Shown here piece by piece: positions 43,271 to 51,392 of a stretch of 64,000 nucleotides of DNA. A model generated the notes under the pieces. That model did not search any database, was not told the DNA's origin, and was given only the letters and a program-made list of their open reading frames with translations. The translations under genes were made by a program, and so were the position numbers. Source of the stretch: G965267185 sp965267185 (GTDB lineage Bacteria > Pseudomonadota > Alphaproteobacteria > UBA6615); NCBI GenBank assembly GCA_965267185.1, contig OZ253937.1, forward strand, positions 3,348,001 through 3,412,000, written 5' to 3'. The stretch's first letter is position 1. Each line of letters starts with the position of its first letter.

Positions 43271-45664
43271 ATGAAATTCACCCTAGGCTGGCTTAAAGAT
43301 CATCTTGAGACCGACGCAAGCCTCGACGAGATCGTCGAAACGTTGATCAAGATTGGCCTCGAAGTCGATTCGGTCGACGACCCCGGCGCGAAGTTTGCTG
43401 CGTTCACGGTTGCCCATGTCGTCGCCGCCGAAAAGCACCCCGATGCTGACCGTCTACAGGTTTGTACGGTCGATACCGGCGACGGCCAGGTTCAGGTAGT
43501 GTGCGGCGCGCCGAACGCGCGCACCGGCATGAAGGGTGTCTTCGCGCCGACGGGAAGCTGGATTCCTGGGCTCGAATTGGAGCTTAAGGCGGCGAAGATT
43601 CGCGGTGTCGAGTCGAACGGCATGTTGGTTTCCGAACGCGAGATGGGGCTATCCGATGAGCATGAGGGCATCATCGATCTGCCCGAGGATGCGCCACTTG
43701 GCGAGCCGTTTGCGCGTGTCCTGGGTCTCGATGACCCGGTTATCGATATCGAATTGACCCCTAACCGTCCCGACTGCACCGGTGTGCGCGGCATTGCCCG
43801 CGATCTGGCGGCGGCGGGGCTCGGTACCTTGAAGCCCTTTACGGCGGGCGAGCCTGTCGAAGGGACTTATGATAGTCCGATTTCATGGGCAATCGCCGAT
43901 GACGGCAACGCCTGCCCCTACGTTGTCGGCCGTCATTTCCGCGGCGTTACCAACGGGCCGAGCCCGAAATGGGCGCAAGATAGGCTCCGTGCTATCGGCT
44001 TGCGGCCGATCTCGGCTTTGGTCGATGTCACCAACTATGTATCGATCGACTTAGGCCGCCCTCTTCATGTGTTCGACGCTGGGAAACTCAAGGGCGACAC
44101 GCTGACGATGCGCCGCGCGCGCGCCGATGAGCCCTTCTACGCGCTGGTCGATAAGCACTACACGCTCGATCCGGCAAAGACCGTTATCGGTGATGGGGAC
44201 AAGGCCGAAGGGCTCGGCGGTGTCATGGGCGGAATGGAGTCGAGTTGTCTGCCGGAGACCACTGAAGTGTTTCTCGAAGTAGCGCTGTTCGATCCGATTC
44301 AAGTCGCCACGACCGGGCGGGCGCTGCAGATCGAATCCGATGCGCGATATCGTTTCGAGCGCGGCGTCGATCCCCAGTCGGCCGATTGGGGGGCGGAAGT
44401 TGCCGCGCGGATGATCCTCGACTTTTGCGGCGGCGAGACCAGTAAGCCGGTCCGTGCCGGTGCGATGCCAGATACGGCGCGCACTATTGCGCTGCGAAGC
44501 GAGCGCGTGCGTACACTCGGTGGCATCGACGTCTCCGTCGCTGAGCAGAAGTCGATCCTCGAACGGCTCGGCTTCTCGGTCGATGATGACGAGCCGCTAT
44601 CGGTATCACCGCCTAGCTGGCGTTCCGATGTTCATGGCGAAGCAGATCTAGTCGAGGAAATCACCCGCATTATCGGGTTCGATGAGATCGAGCCGGTGTC
44701 GCTTGCTCGCGAGGCGGCCCTGCCGGACGTGGCGTTCACCGTCGCGCAGCGCCGTGCCGCCGCGGCCCGCCGTGCACTGGCCGCGCAAGGACTCGATGAG
44801 GCGGTCACATGGTCGTTTATGGCCTCGCGTCACGCCGCGCAGTTTGGCGATGTGCCGGAATCGCTGCATTTGGCAAACCCAATCAGCGCCGATCTCGATG
44901 TGCTCAGGCCGTCGGTTCTGGCGAACCTAGTGCTGGCCGCGGGCCGCAACGTCGACCGTGGTCTGACGAATTTTGGCCTGTTCGAGCTTGGCCCGGCTTA
45001 CCAGGACGATACCGCCGACGGACAGCTTCTGGTGGCGGCGGCGCTACGCCAGGGCGATATGTCGGCGCGCCACTGGTCGGCGGCGTCTCGGCCGGTCGAT
45101 GCGATCGATGCAAAGGCCGACGCAATAGCTGCTCTGGAAGCCGTTAATGCGCCGGTTACGAACCTGCAAGTTTCCACCGATGCGCCAGCACACTATCACC
45201 CGGGCCGTTCGGCGGGGTTGCGGCTGGGTAAGAATGTGCTCGCATGGTTTGGTGAACTGCATCCCGGTGTGCTGCATCGGCTCGATGTGCGCGGGCCCAT
45301 GGTCGGTTGCGAAGTGTTCCTCGACCGGGTGCCGGCACGTAAAGATCGCGGCCCCGCGCGGGCGCCGCTGCACCTGTCACCGTTGCAAGCGGTGCACAGA
45401 GATTTTGCGTTTATCGTCGACGACACCGTCGCGGCAGCCGATGTGTTGCGCGCGGCGGGTGCGGCCGACCGCGATCTTATCGCCGACACTCGATTGTTCG
45501 ATATCTATGTCGGCAAGGGAATCGAGGACGGTAAGAAATCGCTCGCCGTTGAAGTTACGCTGCAGCCGGTCGAGACGACGCTGACCGATGAGCAAATCGA
45601 TCAGGTCGCACAGCGTATTGTAACGGCCGTCGAGAAACAGACAGGCGGCGTATTGCGCGGCTAG
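43271..45664 (+). CDS. pheT: phenylalanyl-tRNA synthetase beta subunit
   Basis: 797-residue beta subunit. Domains in order: B1/B6-8 start MKFTLGWLKDHLETDASLDE, an EMAP-like tRNA-binding (OB) domain (about 40-150, VVAAEKHPDADRLQVCTVDT), the B3/B4 editing region, a B5 domain (about 400-475), a catalytic-like domain and the C-terminal ferredoxin-fold anticodon-binding domain (about 700-797, SPLQAVHRDFAFIVDD). It is the last gene before a 307-bp gap to lepA. Confidence 0.97.
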   Translation: MKFTLGWLKDHLETDASLDEIVETLIKIGLEVDSVDDPGAKFAAFTVAHVVAAEKHPDADRLQVCTVDTGDGQVQVVCGAPNARTGMKGVFAPTGSWIPGLELELKAAKIRGVESNGMLVSEREMGLSDEHEGIIDLPEDAPLGEPFARVLGLDDPVIDIELTPNRPDCTGVRGIARDLAAAGLGTLKPFTAGEPVEGTYDSPISWAIADDGNACPYVVGRHFRGVTNGPSPKWAQDRLRAIGLRPISALVDVTNYVSIDLGRPLHVFDAGKLKGDTLTMRRARADEPFYALVDKHYTLDPAKTVIGDGDKAEGLGGVMGGMESSCLPETTEVFLEVALFDPIQVATTGRALQIESDARYRFERGVDPQSADWGAEVAARMILDFCGGETSKPVRAGAMPDTARTIALRSERVRTLGGIDVSVAEQKSILERLGFSVDDDEPLSVSPPSWRSDVHGEADLVEEITRIIGFDEIEPVSLAREAALPDVAFTVAQRRAAAARRALAAQGLDEAVTWSFMASRHAAQFGDVPESLHLANPISADLDVLRPSVLANLVLAAGRNVDRGLTNFGLFELGPAYQDDTADGQLLVAAALRQGDMSARHWSAASRPVDAIDAKADAIAALEAVNAPVTNLQVSTDAPAHYHPGRSAGLRLGKNVLAWFGELHPGVLHRLDVRGPMVGCEVFLDRVPARKDRGPARAPLHLSPLQAVHRDFAFIVDDTVAAADVLRAAGAADRDLIADTRLFDIYVGKGIEDGKKSLAVEVTLQPVETTLTDEQIDQVAQRIVTAVEKQTGGVLRG

Positions 45665-45971
45665 CTTTACGCAACGGTAGCTGTTTGTTGGCTACATGCT
45701 CTTGTGGACAAGTATCTTTTCGGGGTTGTGTCGGATGGTAACGCGCTGGAAATCTGCAATTTCTATTGCCGATTCGCGTAACGCTTTGTTATTTAACAAC
45801 GATTCGTCCACAGGGTGTGAATAATTCTTGGGAAAAGTCGGGTGAGGCAACTCGGCTACGGCTGTTTGAGGCGAACCTCTACGACAATATCTAAGATGTT
45901 TTCCCCAGAGTTATCGCCATGAGGTTCTTAAAATGTTCCGCTTTCTTCGAAAAGTATAACCGCTGCCGTTC
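45665..45971. other. 307-bp intergenic region between pheT and lepA
   Basis: No ORF or RNA gene recognised. It is AT-richer than its surroundings and contains a small hairpin TTGTT-N4-AACAA near 45790. It likely carries the lepA promoter. I see no clear terminator after pheT. Confidence 0.5.
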
Positions 45972-47774
45972 ATGACCGACCTTTCGCACATTCGTAACTT
46001 CGCCATCATCGCCCATATCGATCATGGCAAGTCGACGCTGGCGGACCGGCTGATCCAACAGTGCGGCGGCTTGACCGAGCGCGAAATGCAGGAGCAAGTG
46101 CTCGATTCGATGGAGCTGGAGCGCGAGCGCGGCATCACGATTAAGGCGCAGACCGTTCGCCTGACCTATAGCGCGCGCGATGGTGTGACCTACGCGCTCA
46201 ATTTGATGGACACGCCGGGTCACGTCGATTTCTCCTACGAAGTGTCGCGCTCGTTGGCGGCGTGCGAGGGCTCCCTGCTCATTGTCGATGCAAGCCAGGG
46301 AGTGGAAGCGCAGACACTGGCGAATGCCTATCTGGCTATCGATGCAGGTCATGAGATTGTTCCGGTGCTCAACAAAATCGATCTTCCGGCGGCCGAACCG
46401 CAGCAGATACGTGAGCAAATCGAGGAGGTGATCGGCCTCGACGCCTCTGATGCCGTCGAAGTATCGGCGAAGACCGGCCAGGGCATCGAAGACGTTTTGG
46501 AGGCCTTGGTCGAACGATTGCCGCCGCCCGAGGGCGACGCCGATGCGCTGCTCGAAGCGCTATTGGTCGATAGTTGGTACGACCCCTATCTCGGCGTTGT
46601 CGCTCTCGTACGCATCCGAAACGGCCGGCTCGTCAAAGGCCAGAAAGTTCGCATGATGGCGACCGGCAAGGCCTACCAAGTCGATCGGGTTGGCGTGTTT
46701 ACCCCAGCGCGAACCGAAATCGGCGAACTGGGGCCCGGTGAAATAGGTTTCATTACCGCTTCGATCAAGGCAGTCGCCGACTGCCAGGTGGGCGACACGG
46801 TAACCGACGACCGCGACCCGGTGGCGGAACCTCTTTCCGGCTTCAAGCCGTCTGTTCCGGTGGTGTTCTGCTCGCTATTCCCCGCCGACGCGGCGGCCTA
46901 CGACGATTTGCGCGAGAGCCTGGGTAAATTGCATTTGAACGACGCCAGCTTCCACTTCGATCCGGAAACCAGCGCCGCGCTTGGCGTCGGTTTCCGTTGT
47001 GGATTCCTCGGGCTGCTGCACATGGAAATCGTGCAGGAGCGCCTCGAGCGTGAGTTCGATCTCGAACTTATCGCAACCGCACCCTCGGTGATCTACAAAA
47101 TCCATCTCACCGACGGGACATCGATCGATCTTCACAATCCGTCCGACTACCCCGATGTCACTAAGATCAAGAGCATCGATGAGCCTTGGATCAAGGCGAA
47201 CATTATCGTTCCCGATGAATATCTCGGCGCGATCCTGCAACTCTGTACCGACCGGCGCGGCGAGCAGCTCGACCTGACCTATGTAGGCGGCCGGGCGATG
47301 GCGACCTATCGCCTGCCGTTGAATGAGGTGGTGTTCGACTTCTACGACCGCCTCAAGTCGGTGAGCCGCGGTTATGCCAGTTTCGACTATGAGCTCGAGA
47401 GCTACCGTGAAGGCGATTTGGTCAAGGTCGATATTCTGATCAACGGCGATTCGGTCGACGCGCTGTCGATGATCGTTCACCGGGCCCAGGCCGAGACCCG
47501 CGGTCGCGCGCTGTGCGTGCGGTTAAAGGATTTGATCCCACGCCAGCTATTTAAGGTAGCGCTGCAAGCGGTGATTGGCGGCAAGGTCATCGCGCGCGAG
47601 ACCGTGAGCGCGATGCGCAAGGACGTGACGTCGAAATGCTATGGCGGCGACATCACCCGCAAACGCAAGCTGCTCGATAAGCAGAAGGCGGGCAAGAAGC
47701 GGATGCGGCAATACGGCAATGTCGAAATTCCGCAATCGGCATTCATTGCCGCGCTCAGAATGGACGATGGCTAG
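45972..47774 (+). CDS. lepA: elongation factor 4 (LepA)
   Basis: 600-residue translational GTPase that back-translocates or remodels stalled ribosomes. G1 is IAHIDHGKSTLADRL, G3 is MDTPGHVDFSYEVSRSLAAC, and G4 is VLNKIDLP. The EF-G-like domains II, III and V follow, then the LepA-specific C-terminal domain ending GNVEIPQSAFIAALRMDDG with its basic tail (KRKLLDKQKAGKKRMRQYG). A standalone gene; a convergent small membrane-protein gene follows. Confidence 0.98.
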   Translation: MTDLSHIRNFAIIAHIDHGKSTLADRLIQQCGGLTEREMQEQVLDSMELERERGITIKAQTVRLTYSARDGVTYALNLMDTPGHVDFSYEVSRSLAACEGSLLIVDASQGVEAQTLANAYLAIDAGHEIVPVLNKIDLPAAEPQQIREQIEEVIGLDASDAVEVSAKTGQGIEDVLEALVERLPPPEGDADALLEALLVDSWYDPYLGVVALVRIRNGRLVKGQKVRMMATGKAYQVDRVGVFTPARTEIGELGPGEIGFITASIKAVADCQVGDTVTDDRDPVAEPLSGFKPSVPVVFCSLFPADAAAYDDLRESLGKLHLNDASFHFDPETSAALGVGFRCGFLGLLHMEIVQERLEREFDLELIATAPSVIYKIHLTDGTSIDLHNPSDYPDVTKIKSIDEPWIKANIIVPDEYLGAILQLCTDRRGEQLDLTYVGGRAMATYRLPLNEVVFDFYDRLKSVSRGYASFDYELESYREGDLVKVDILINGDSVDALSMIVHRAQAETRGRALCVRLKDLIPRQLFKVALQAVIGGKVIARETVSAMRKDVTSKCYGGDITRKRKLLDKQKAGKKRMRQYGNVEIPQSAFIAALRMDDG

Positions 47775-47802
47775 CTTTGACGTTTCGTAGGTCAGCGTAT
47801 GT

Positions 47803-48201
47803 CTATGCGGCTTTGCGGCGTATTCGCGGCCGTCGGCGGAAGGCGTAGCTTAGAACAAGTCCTGGCACGCCAATCACCAAGAAGGCCGGCCACAGCAAGA
47901 CGGTGACAAAGATCGGATCCCACAGTTGCGGGAATATGTAGCGCTGGGTAATCGCTTGAACGAGGTTCAAGCTACCGTTGTGGAGGGCGAACCAAAGTTC
48001 ACCTGTCGTGACAAAAATAAGCGAGCCAACCTGGGTCCAGACGACGATGTCCCTCGCCAGGATGCCGATGCCGGCGATAACGAGAATCCAACCAATTACA
48101 CGGCCGATAATCATTCTCTTCCGGGCCCGGCGTGGGGCGGGCGCACCTCCCCTTTTCTCATCCGTCGATTCATATTCGAACTCAGAAGGTGCCGCACACA
48201 C
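47803..48201 (-). CDS. small membrane protein of unknown function
   Basis: 132 residues, family not recognised. The cytoplasmic N-terminus is charged and Pro/Arg-rich (EKRGGAPAPRRARKRMI), followed by two hydrophobic segments (GWILVIAGIGILARDIVVW and FVTVLLWPAFLVIGVPGLVL) and an Arg-rich C-terminus (RRRPRIRRKAA). Similar short two-helix proteins occur downstream of lepA in related genomes, but I cannot assign a role. A start at residue 30 (MIIGRVIG) is also possible. Confidence 0.65.
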   Translation of the reverse strand: MCAAPSEFEYESTDEKRGGAPAPRRARKRMIIGRVIGWILVIAGIGILARDIVVWTQVGSLIFVTTGELWFALHNGSLNLVQAITQRYIFPQLWDPIFVTVLLWPAFLVIGVPGLVLSYAFRRRPRIRRKAA

Positions 48202-48373
48202 AAGTACTACTCCCTATGATTTTATCGAGTTTTTGCCGGTTCAGCTCACTTTCGCGCGCGTATTCTTCGGTATTTTATCGCCGAGGTGGTTTCGCTGCCT
48301 AAACGACTTATCAGACGGACACAGTGGGCGCACGTAAAAACAAGGTGTTCTACAGCATGCCATGCCCCGATGG

Positions 48374-48401
48374 TTGCAATCGGCTGGCCGCTGCTTATAG
48401 T
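48374..48401 (+). promoter_or_regulatory. sigma-70-like promoter for tRNA-Ser
   Basis: TTGCAA (48374-48379), 16-bp spacer, TATAGT (48396-48401). A start near 48408 would leave a 44-nt leader before the tRNA. Confidence 0.45.
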
Positions 48402-48451
48402 CCTCGCCGTTTGCGTGGCTACGGCCCTGTCGGCCGCGGTGGTTCTGGTAT

Positions 48452-48541
48452 GGAGGGGTGGCCGAGTGGCTTAAGGCGCACGCTTGGAAAGCGTGTATAC
48501 GGGGAACCGTATCGTGGGTTCGAATCCCACTCCCTCCGCCA
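48452..48541 (+). tRNA. tRNA-Ser (anticodon GGA)
   Basis: 90-nt class II tRNA. It opens GGAGGGGTGGCCGAGTGG; the anticodon loop is TTGGAAA (anticodon GGA) on the stem CACGC/GCGTG; a long variable arm (TATACGGGGAACCGTATC) is followed by the T arm GTGGGTTCGAATCCCAC; the acceptor closes TCCCTCC, discriminator G, encoded CCA. Confidence 0.97.
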
Positions 48542-48646
48542 GCTTGAACGCTGTTTATGGCTGTCAAACTCTTCACCTTGTAGCTAACACCGAGCGAGGG
48601 CAGTTATTCCGCAAAAGCCGGTGGCTGACGACCGTGGCGCGGACAC

Positions 48647-48880
48647 TCACGTGAATTTGCCGAGCACCTCTACAACATCGTTGAGATTGGAAATCTCCAG
48701 CGCATCCTCGGTGGGAATTTCCGTGTCGAGGTAGTCTTCGATGGCGGTAATCAACTCCAGGTGAGCGACGCTGTCCCAGCCAACGGTCTGGCCGATTTGT
48801 GCGTCAGCGGGAACGTCGTCAATTCCGATCTCCAACGCTTCGGCCAAAAGCCGCTTTGCTTCCTGTTCAAGATTCGTCAT
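48647..48880 (-). CDS. stand-alone acyl carrier protein
   Basis: 77-residue ACP. The phosphopantetheine serine is Ser37 in TVGWDSVAHLELI, and helix II continues with ELITAIEDYLDTEIP. I use the ATG at 48880, which overlaps the upstream GNAT gene stop in an ATGA junction; the longer frame begins with a sequence antisense to GNAT. It is not the fatty-acid ACP (no DSLD motif; DSV instead), so it is a specialised carrier. Coupled translation with a GNAT enzyme suggests the pair works on the same acyl group. No partner ligase is adjacent. Confidence 0.85.
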   Translation of the reverse strand: MTNLEQEAKRLLAEALEIGIDDVPADAQIGQTVGWDSVAHLELITAIEDYLDTEIPTEDALEISNLNDVVEVLGKFT

Positions 48881-49473
48881 GACGCACCAGCTTGTTGTTG
48901 CTCCAGCCATTCCTGCTTCAGCAGAGCGAACATGCACACATCGCGCGGTCCGGCTGGATCGGTGCGATTGTGTTCCTTGAGAATTCCCTCAAGACGGAAC
49001 CCCAGTGCCTTATTGTTGGCAATGGCTGCAAAATTACGGCTAAAGACAGCGCTGACGATTTTTTGGGTATCGGTCTTCGTGAACAAAAATTCTATCACCG
49101 CCCTTCTTGCCTCGTTCATCACCCCCGTTCCCCAATAGCTCTTGTCGCCGAGCGCCAAAGATGAGCTGACACGTTTGTTGACCCGGTCTCGGTTGATTAG
49201 GATGAAGCCGATTGGTGAGTTCGACTCGCGGTCGAAAATTCCGAAATAGAACCCCCCGAACCGGATTGCGGTTTTCGCCGCCGCCGCGATCAGCTCTCGC
49301 GACGCGTTTAGGGGCAGGTGCGCCAGATGTTTCATAACGTCCGGATCCGCATGCCAGGCGACGAATTCGGGGCCAATATCTTGGGGCGCCAGCGCGCGAA
49401 CGATTAGATTCTCGGTCTCTAGAACAACCTGTTTGCGCAGGCCAACGGTGGCGCGGCGGGCTTTGAGTTTCAT
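48877..49473 (-). CDS. GNAT family acyltransferase
   Basis: 198-residue GNAT enzyme related to the RimJ/RimL-like branch. The N-terminal strand is LETENLIVRALAPQDIGPEF; the CoA-binding region is SYWGTGVMNEARRAVIEFLF (a variant of the Q/RxxGxG/A loop); and the late strand is NNKALGFRLEGILKEHNRTD. It overlaps both its neighbours by 4 bp (a membrane protein upstream, an ACP downstream). Because GNAT-fold enzymes such as HlyC can use acyl-ACP, the donor could be the adjacent ACP. The acceptor is unknown. Confidence 0.85.
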   Translation of the reverse strand: MKLKARRATVGLRKQVVLETENLIVRALAPQDIGPEFVAWHADPDVMKHLAHLPLNASRELIAAAAKTAIRFGGFYFGIFDRESNSPIGFILINRDRVNKRVSSSLALGDKSYWGTGVMNEARRAVIEFLFTKTDTQKIVSAVFSRNFAAIANNKALGFRLEGILKEHNRTDPAGPRDVCMFALLKQEWLEQQQAGAS

Positions 49474-49952
49474 CGTCGAGCCAGCCGCTGGCGACGATAC
49501 TGAAGGAGCCGCGACCGCAGCGCGACATACATGAAATAGCTACACACCAGCAGGAACGCGATCTTCACCCAAGGCGACAAAAGGCCGATACGGCTGCTGT
49601 TCTTGATCTCATGGATATAGTCGACATAGACAACGGTTAGCGTAAGCACGAGCAGCAGCAACAATACGAGACTGCTCCCGAAGAAACGTTTGCGCCGGAT
49701 ATCGAGAAAGCAGATGGCGATTGATAGGGAGAACACAGCGAGCCAGGGCCAAACGACGGTTTGCTCCTGGCCATAGACATTGAGGATCGAAAACGTCCGG
49801 CCGACCTCATAGTACAGCGCCCAACTGAGCGCGTGTGCCGGATTAGCCGTTAAGAATCCCGGTGTGGCGGCCGCCATGAAATAGAGAAATGCGACCACCA
49901 TTCCGCTCAGCTGGCCCATTTTTATCCATCTGGTGTACGGAAATCGCAACAA
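49470..49952 (-). CDS. four-helix membrane protein of unknown function
   Basis: 160 residues with four hydrophobic segments (about 14-30, 62-85, 88-112, 128-145) and charged ends (short Arg/Lys-rich C-terminus RRQRLARR). Family not recognised. It overlaps the GNAT gene by 4 bp and comes 110 bp after hlyD on the same strand. The frame opens with tandem TTG codons; GGAGG lies close before them, favouring the second TTG (49949). An ATG at 49919 is the alternative. It could anchor or receive the product of the GNAT/ACP pair. Confidence 0.7.
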   Translation of the reverse strand: MLRFPYTRWIKMGQLSGMVVAFLYFMAAATPGFLTANPAHALSWALYYEVGRTFSILNVYGQEQTVVWPWLAVFSLSIAICFLDIRRKRFFGSSLVLLLLLVLTLTVVYVDYIHEIKNSSRIGLLSPWVKIAFLLVCSYFMYVALRSRLLQYRRQRLARR

Positions 49953-50062
49953 ACCCTCCGTAGGGTGCTGTCTAGGCCGTCGGTACCGGATCAGTATTGC
50001 CGCAACTTACTTTCTCATTCATTGACACGATGATGAGAGTGCCCCGTCGTCCAGCCTTGCGC

Positions 50063-51379
50063 TCAACGCTCGCGCAGAGCTTGTCCCTGAACGCGTAGAA
50101 GCGGGCTGGTAATGTACTGCAGCACCGTTTTCTTACCGGTGATGACGTCGACCTGGGCGACCATGCCGGGCAAAATCGAGTTGCCGGCGTCTTCTTCGCC
50201 CAAGAAGTTGCGTTGTGTTCGGACCAGAATCTTGAAGAACCGCTCGCCTTGCTCGTCCTCGATGGTGTCGGCGCTGATGCGTTCGAGTTCGCCTTCCAGC
50301 GTGCCGTAGAGGGTGAAATCGTACGCCGTGAGTTTGACGATCGCCGGCTGTCCGGGGCGCAAAAAGGCGATATCGGCGGGCCTCACTTCGGCTTCGATAA
50401 GCAGTGAGTCGTCGAGGGGAACGATTTCGATCAGATCCAGGCCGGGTTGAACCACTTGCCCGATCGTCGTCACCTTCACTTCTTTGACAATGCCGTCGAC
50501 CGGCGAGCGCACGTCGGTTCGCGCGACTCTATCCTGTTCCGCGCTGATGGTTTCGGTCAGGGCGGCGAGCTCGACTTCGATAGTGTTGCGTTCGAGAAGC
50601 GCTTCGGAGCGGAAAAGCTTTTCCCGTTCCGCTTTGCGCTGTTGCGCTTCCGCCAGAGTGGCCTCCACGCGGGGCAGGGACAGCTTCGCGGAGGACAACT
50701 GACCGTCGAGGTCGTTCACTCGAGTTTCCGTGCGAAATAACTCGACCCGCGAGACGATGCCGTCGCGCACCGCGGGGCGCATGAGCTCTAGTTCTTCCCT
50801 CGCCAACGCGAGACTGCGATCGAACACGCGGATCTGATTGCGCAGCTCGGTGATTTCCTGTGAGCGCTGGCGCACTAACTGGTTGAGGGCGCTAAGCGAG
50901 GCTTGCAGCCCTTCCCGGCGCGTTTGGAACAGCGTCAACTCGCGCGACACCAGGTCGGGCCATTTCTCGATGAGCTCGTCGCTGAATTCAGGTTCCGTGC
51001 CGTTGGCCTCGGCGCGTAGCCGGGTCAGAGTGGCCTCCATACCGGCTTGCCGGCCCAGGCTTTCATTGAGGCGGGCGCCGAAGCCGGTAGGGTCGATCCG
51101 CAGGATCACTTGTCCCTCTTTTACTTGGGCGCCGTCATTCACGAGGATCGCGGACACGATACCGCCCTCGAGGTTCTGAACGACCTTGATCTTACTGGCG
51201 GGAATAACCTGACCGGAGCCGGAGGTGACTTCCTCCAATTCGGCCCACCAGGCCCAAACGATAATGGCGGCGACTGTAACAACGATGAACAGCAACAGGC
51301 CGTTGGTCCAACGCCGTGGCGGGCGCAGGAGATCGGAACTGATACCGGTCGGATTGCCACCATTGTTGACGATGTTCAT
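50063..51379 (-). CDS. HlyD-family type I secretion periplasmic adaptor
   Basis: 438-residue membrane-fusion protein linking the ABC exporter to the TolC-like channel. A short cytoplasmic N-terminus, one transmembrane helix (LLLFIVVTVAAIIVWAWW, about 28-45), then the first half of the lipoyl-like domain (VVQNLEGGIVSAILVNDGAQ), a long coiled-coil hairpin (about 110-290), the second lipoyl half (VRSPVDGIVKEVKVTTIGQV) and a beta-barrel domain with the family-typical IEAEVRPADIAFLRPGQPA. It is 13 bp downstream of the exporter gene. Confidence 0.93.
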   Translation of the reverse strand: MNIVNNGGNPTGISSDLLRPPRRWTNGLLLFIVVTVAAIIVWAWWAELEEVTSGSGQVIPASKIKVVQNLEGGIVSAILVNDGAQVKEGQVILRIDPTGFGARLNESLGRQAGMEATLTRLRAEANGTEPEFSDELIEKWPDLVSRELTLFQTRREGLQASLSALNQLVRQRSQEITELRNQIRVFDRSLALAREELELMRPAVRDGIVSRVELFRTETRVNDLDGQLSSAKLSLPRVEATLAEAQQRKAEREKLFRSEALLERNTIEVELAALTETISAEQDRVARTDVRSPVDGIVKEVKVTTIGQVVQPGLDLIEIVPLDDSLLIEAEVRPADIAFLRPGQPAIVKLTAYDFTLYGTLEGELERISADTIEDEQGERFFKILVRTQRNFLGEEDAGNSILPGMVAQVDVITGKKTVLQYITSPLLRVQGQALRER

Positions 51380-51392
51380 GGCTTATCGTCCG

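Noticed and set aside
48241..48576. Minus-strand ORF across the tRNA-Ser gene (contains GIRTHDTVPRIHAFQA)
   Set aside because: This is the well-known spurious translation of antisense tRNA-Ser; the region is a clear tRNA gene on the plus strand.
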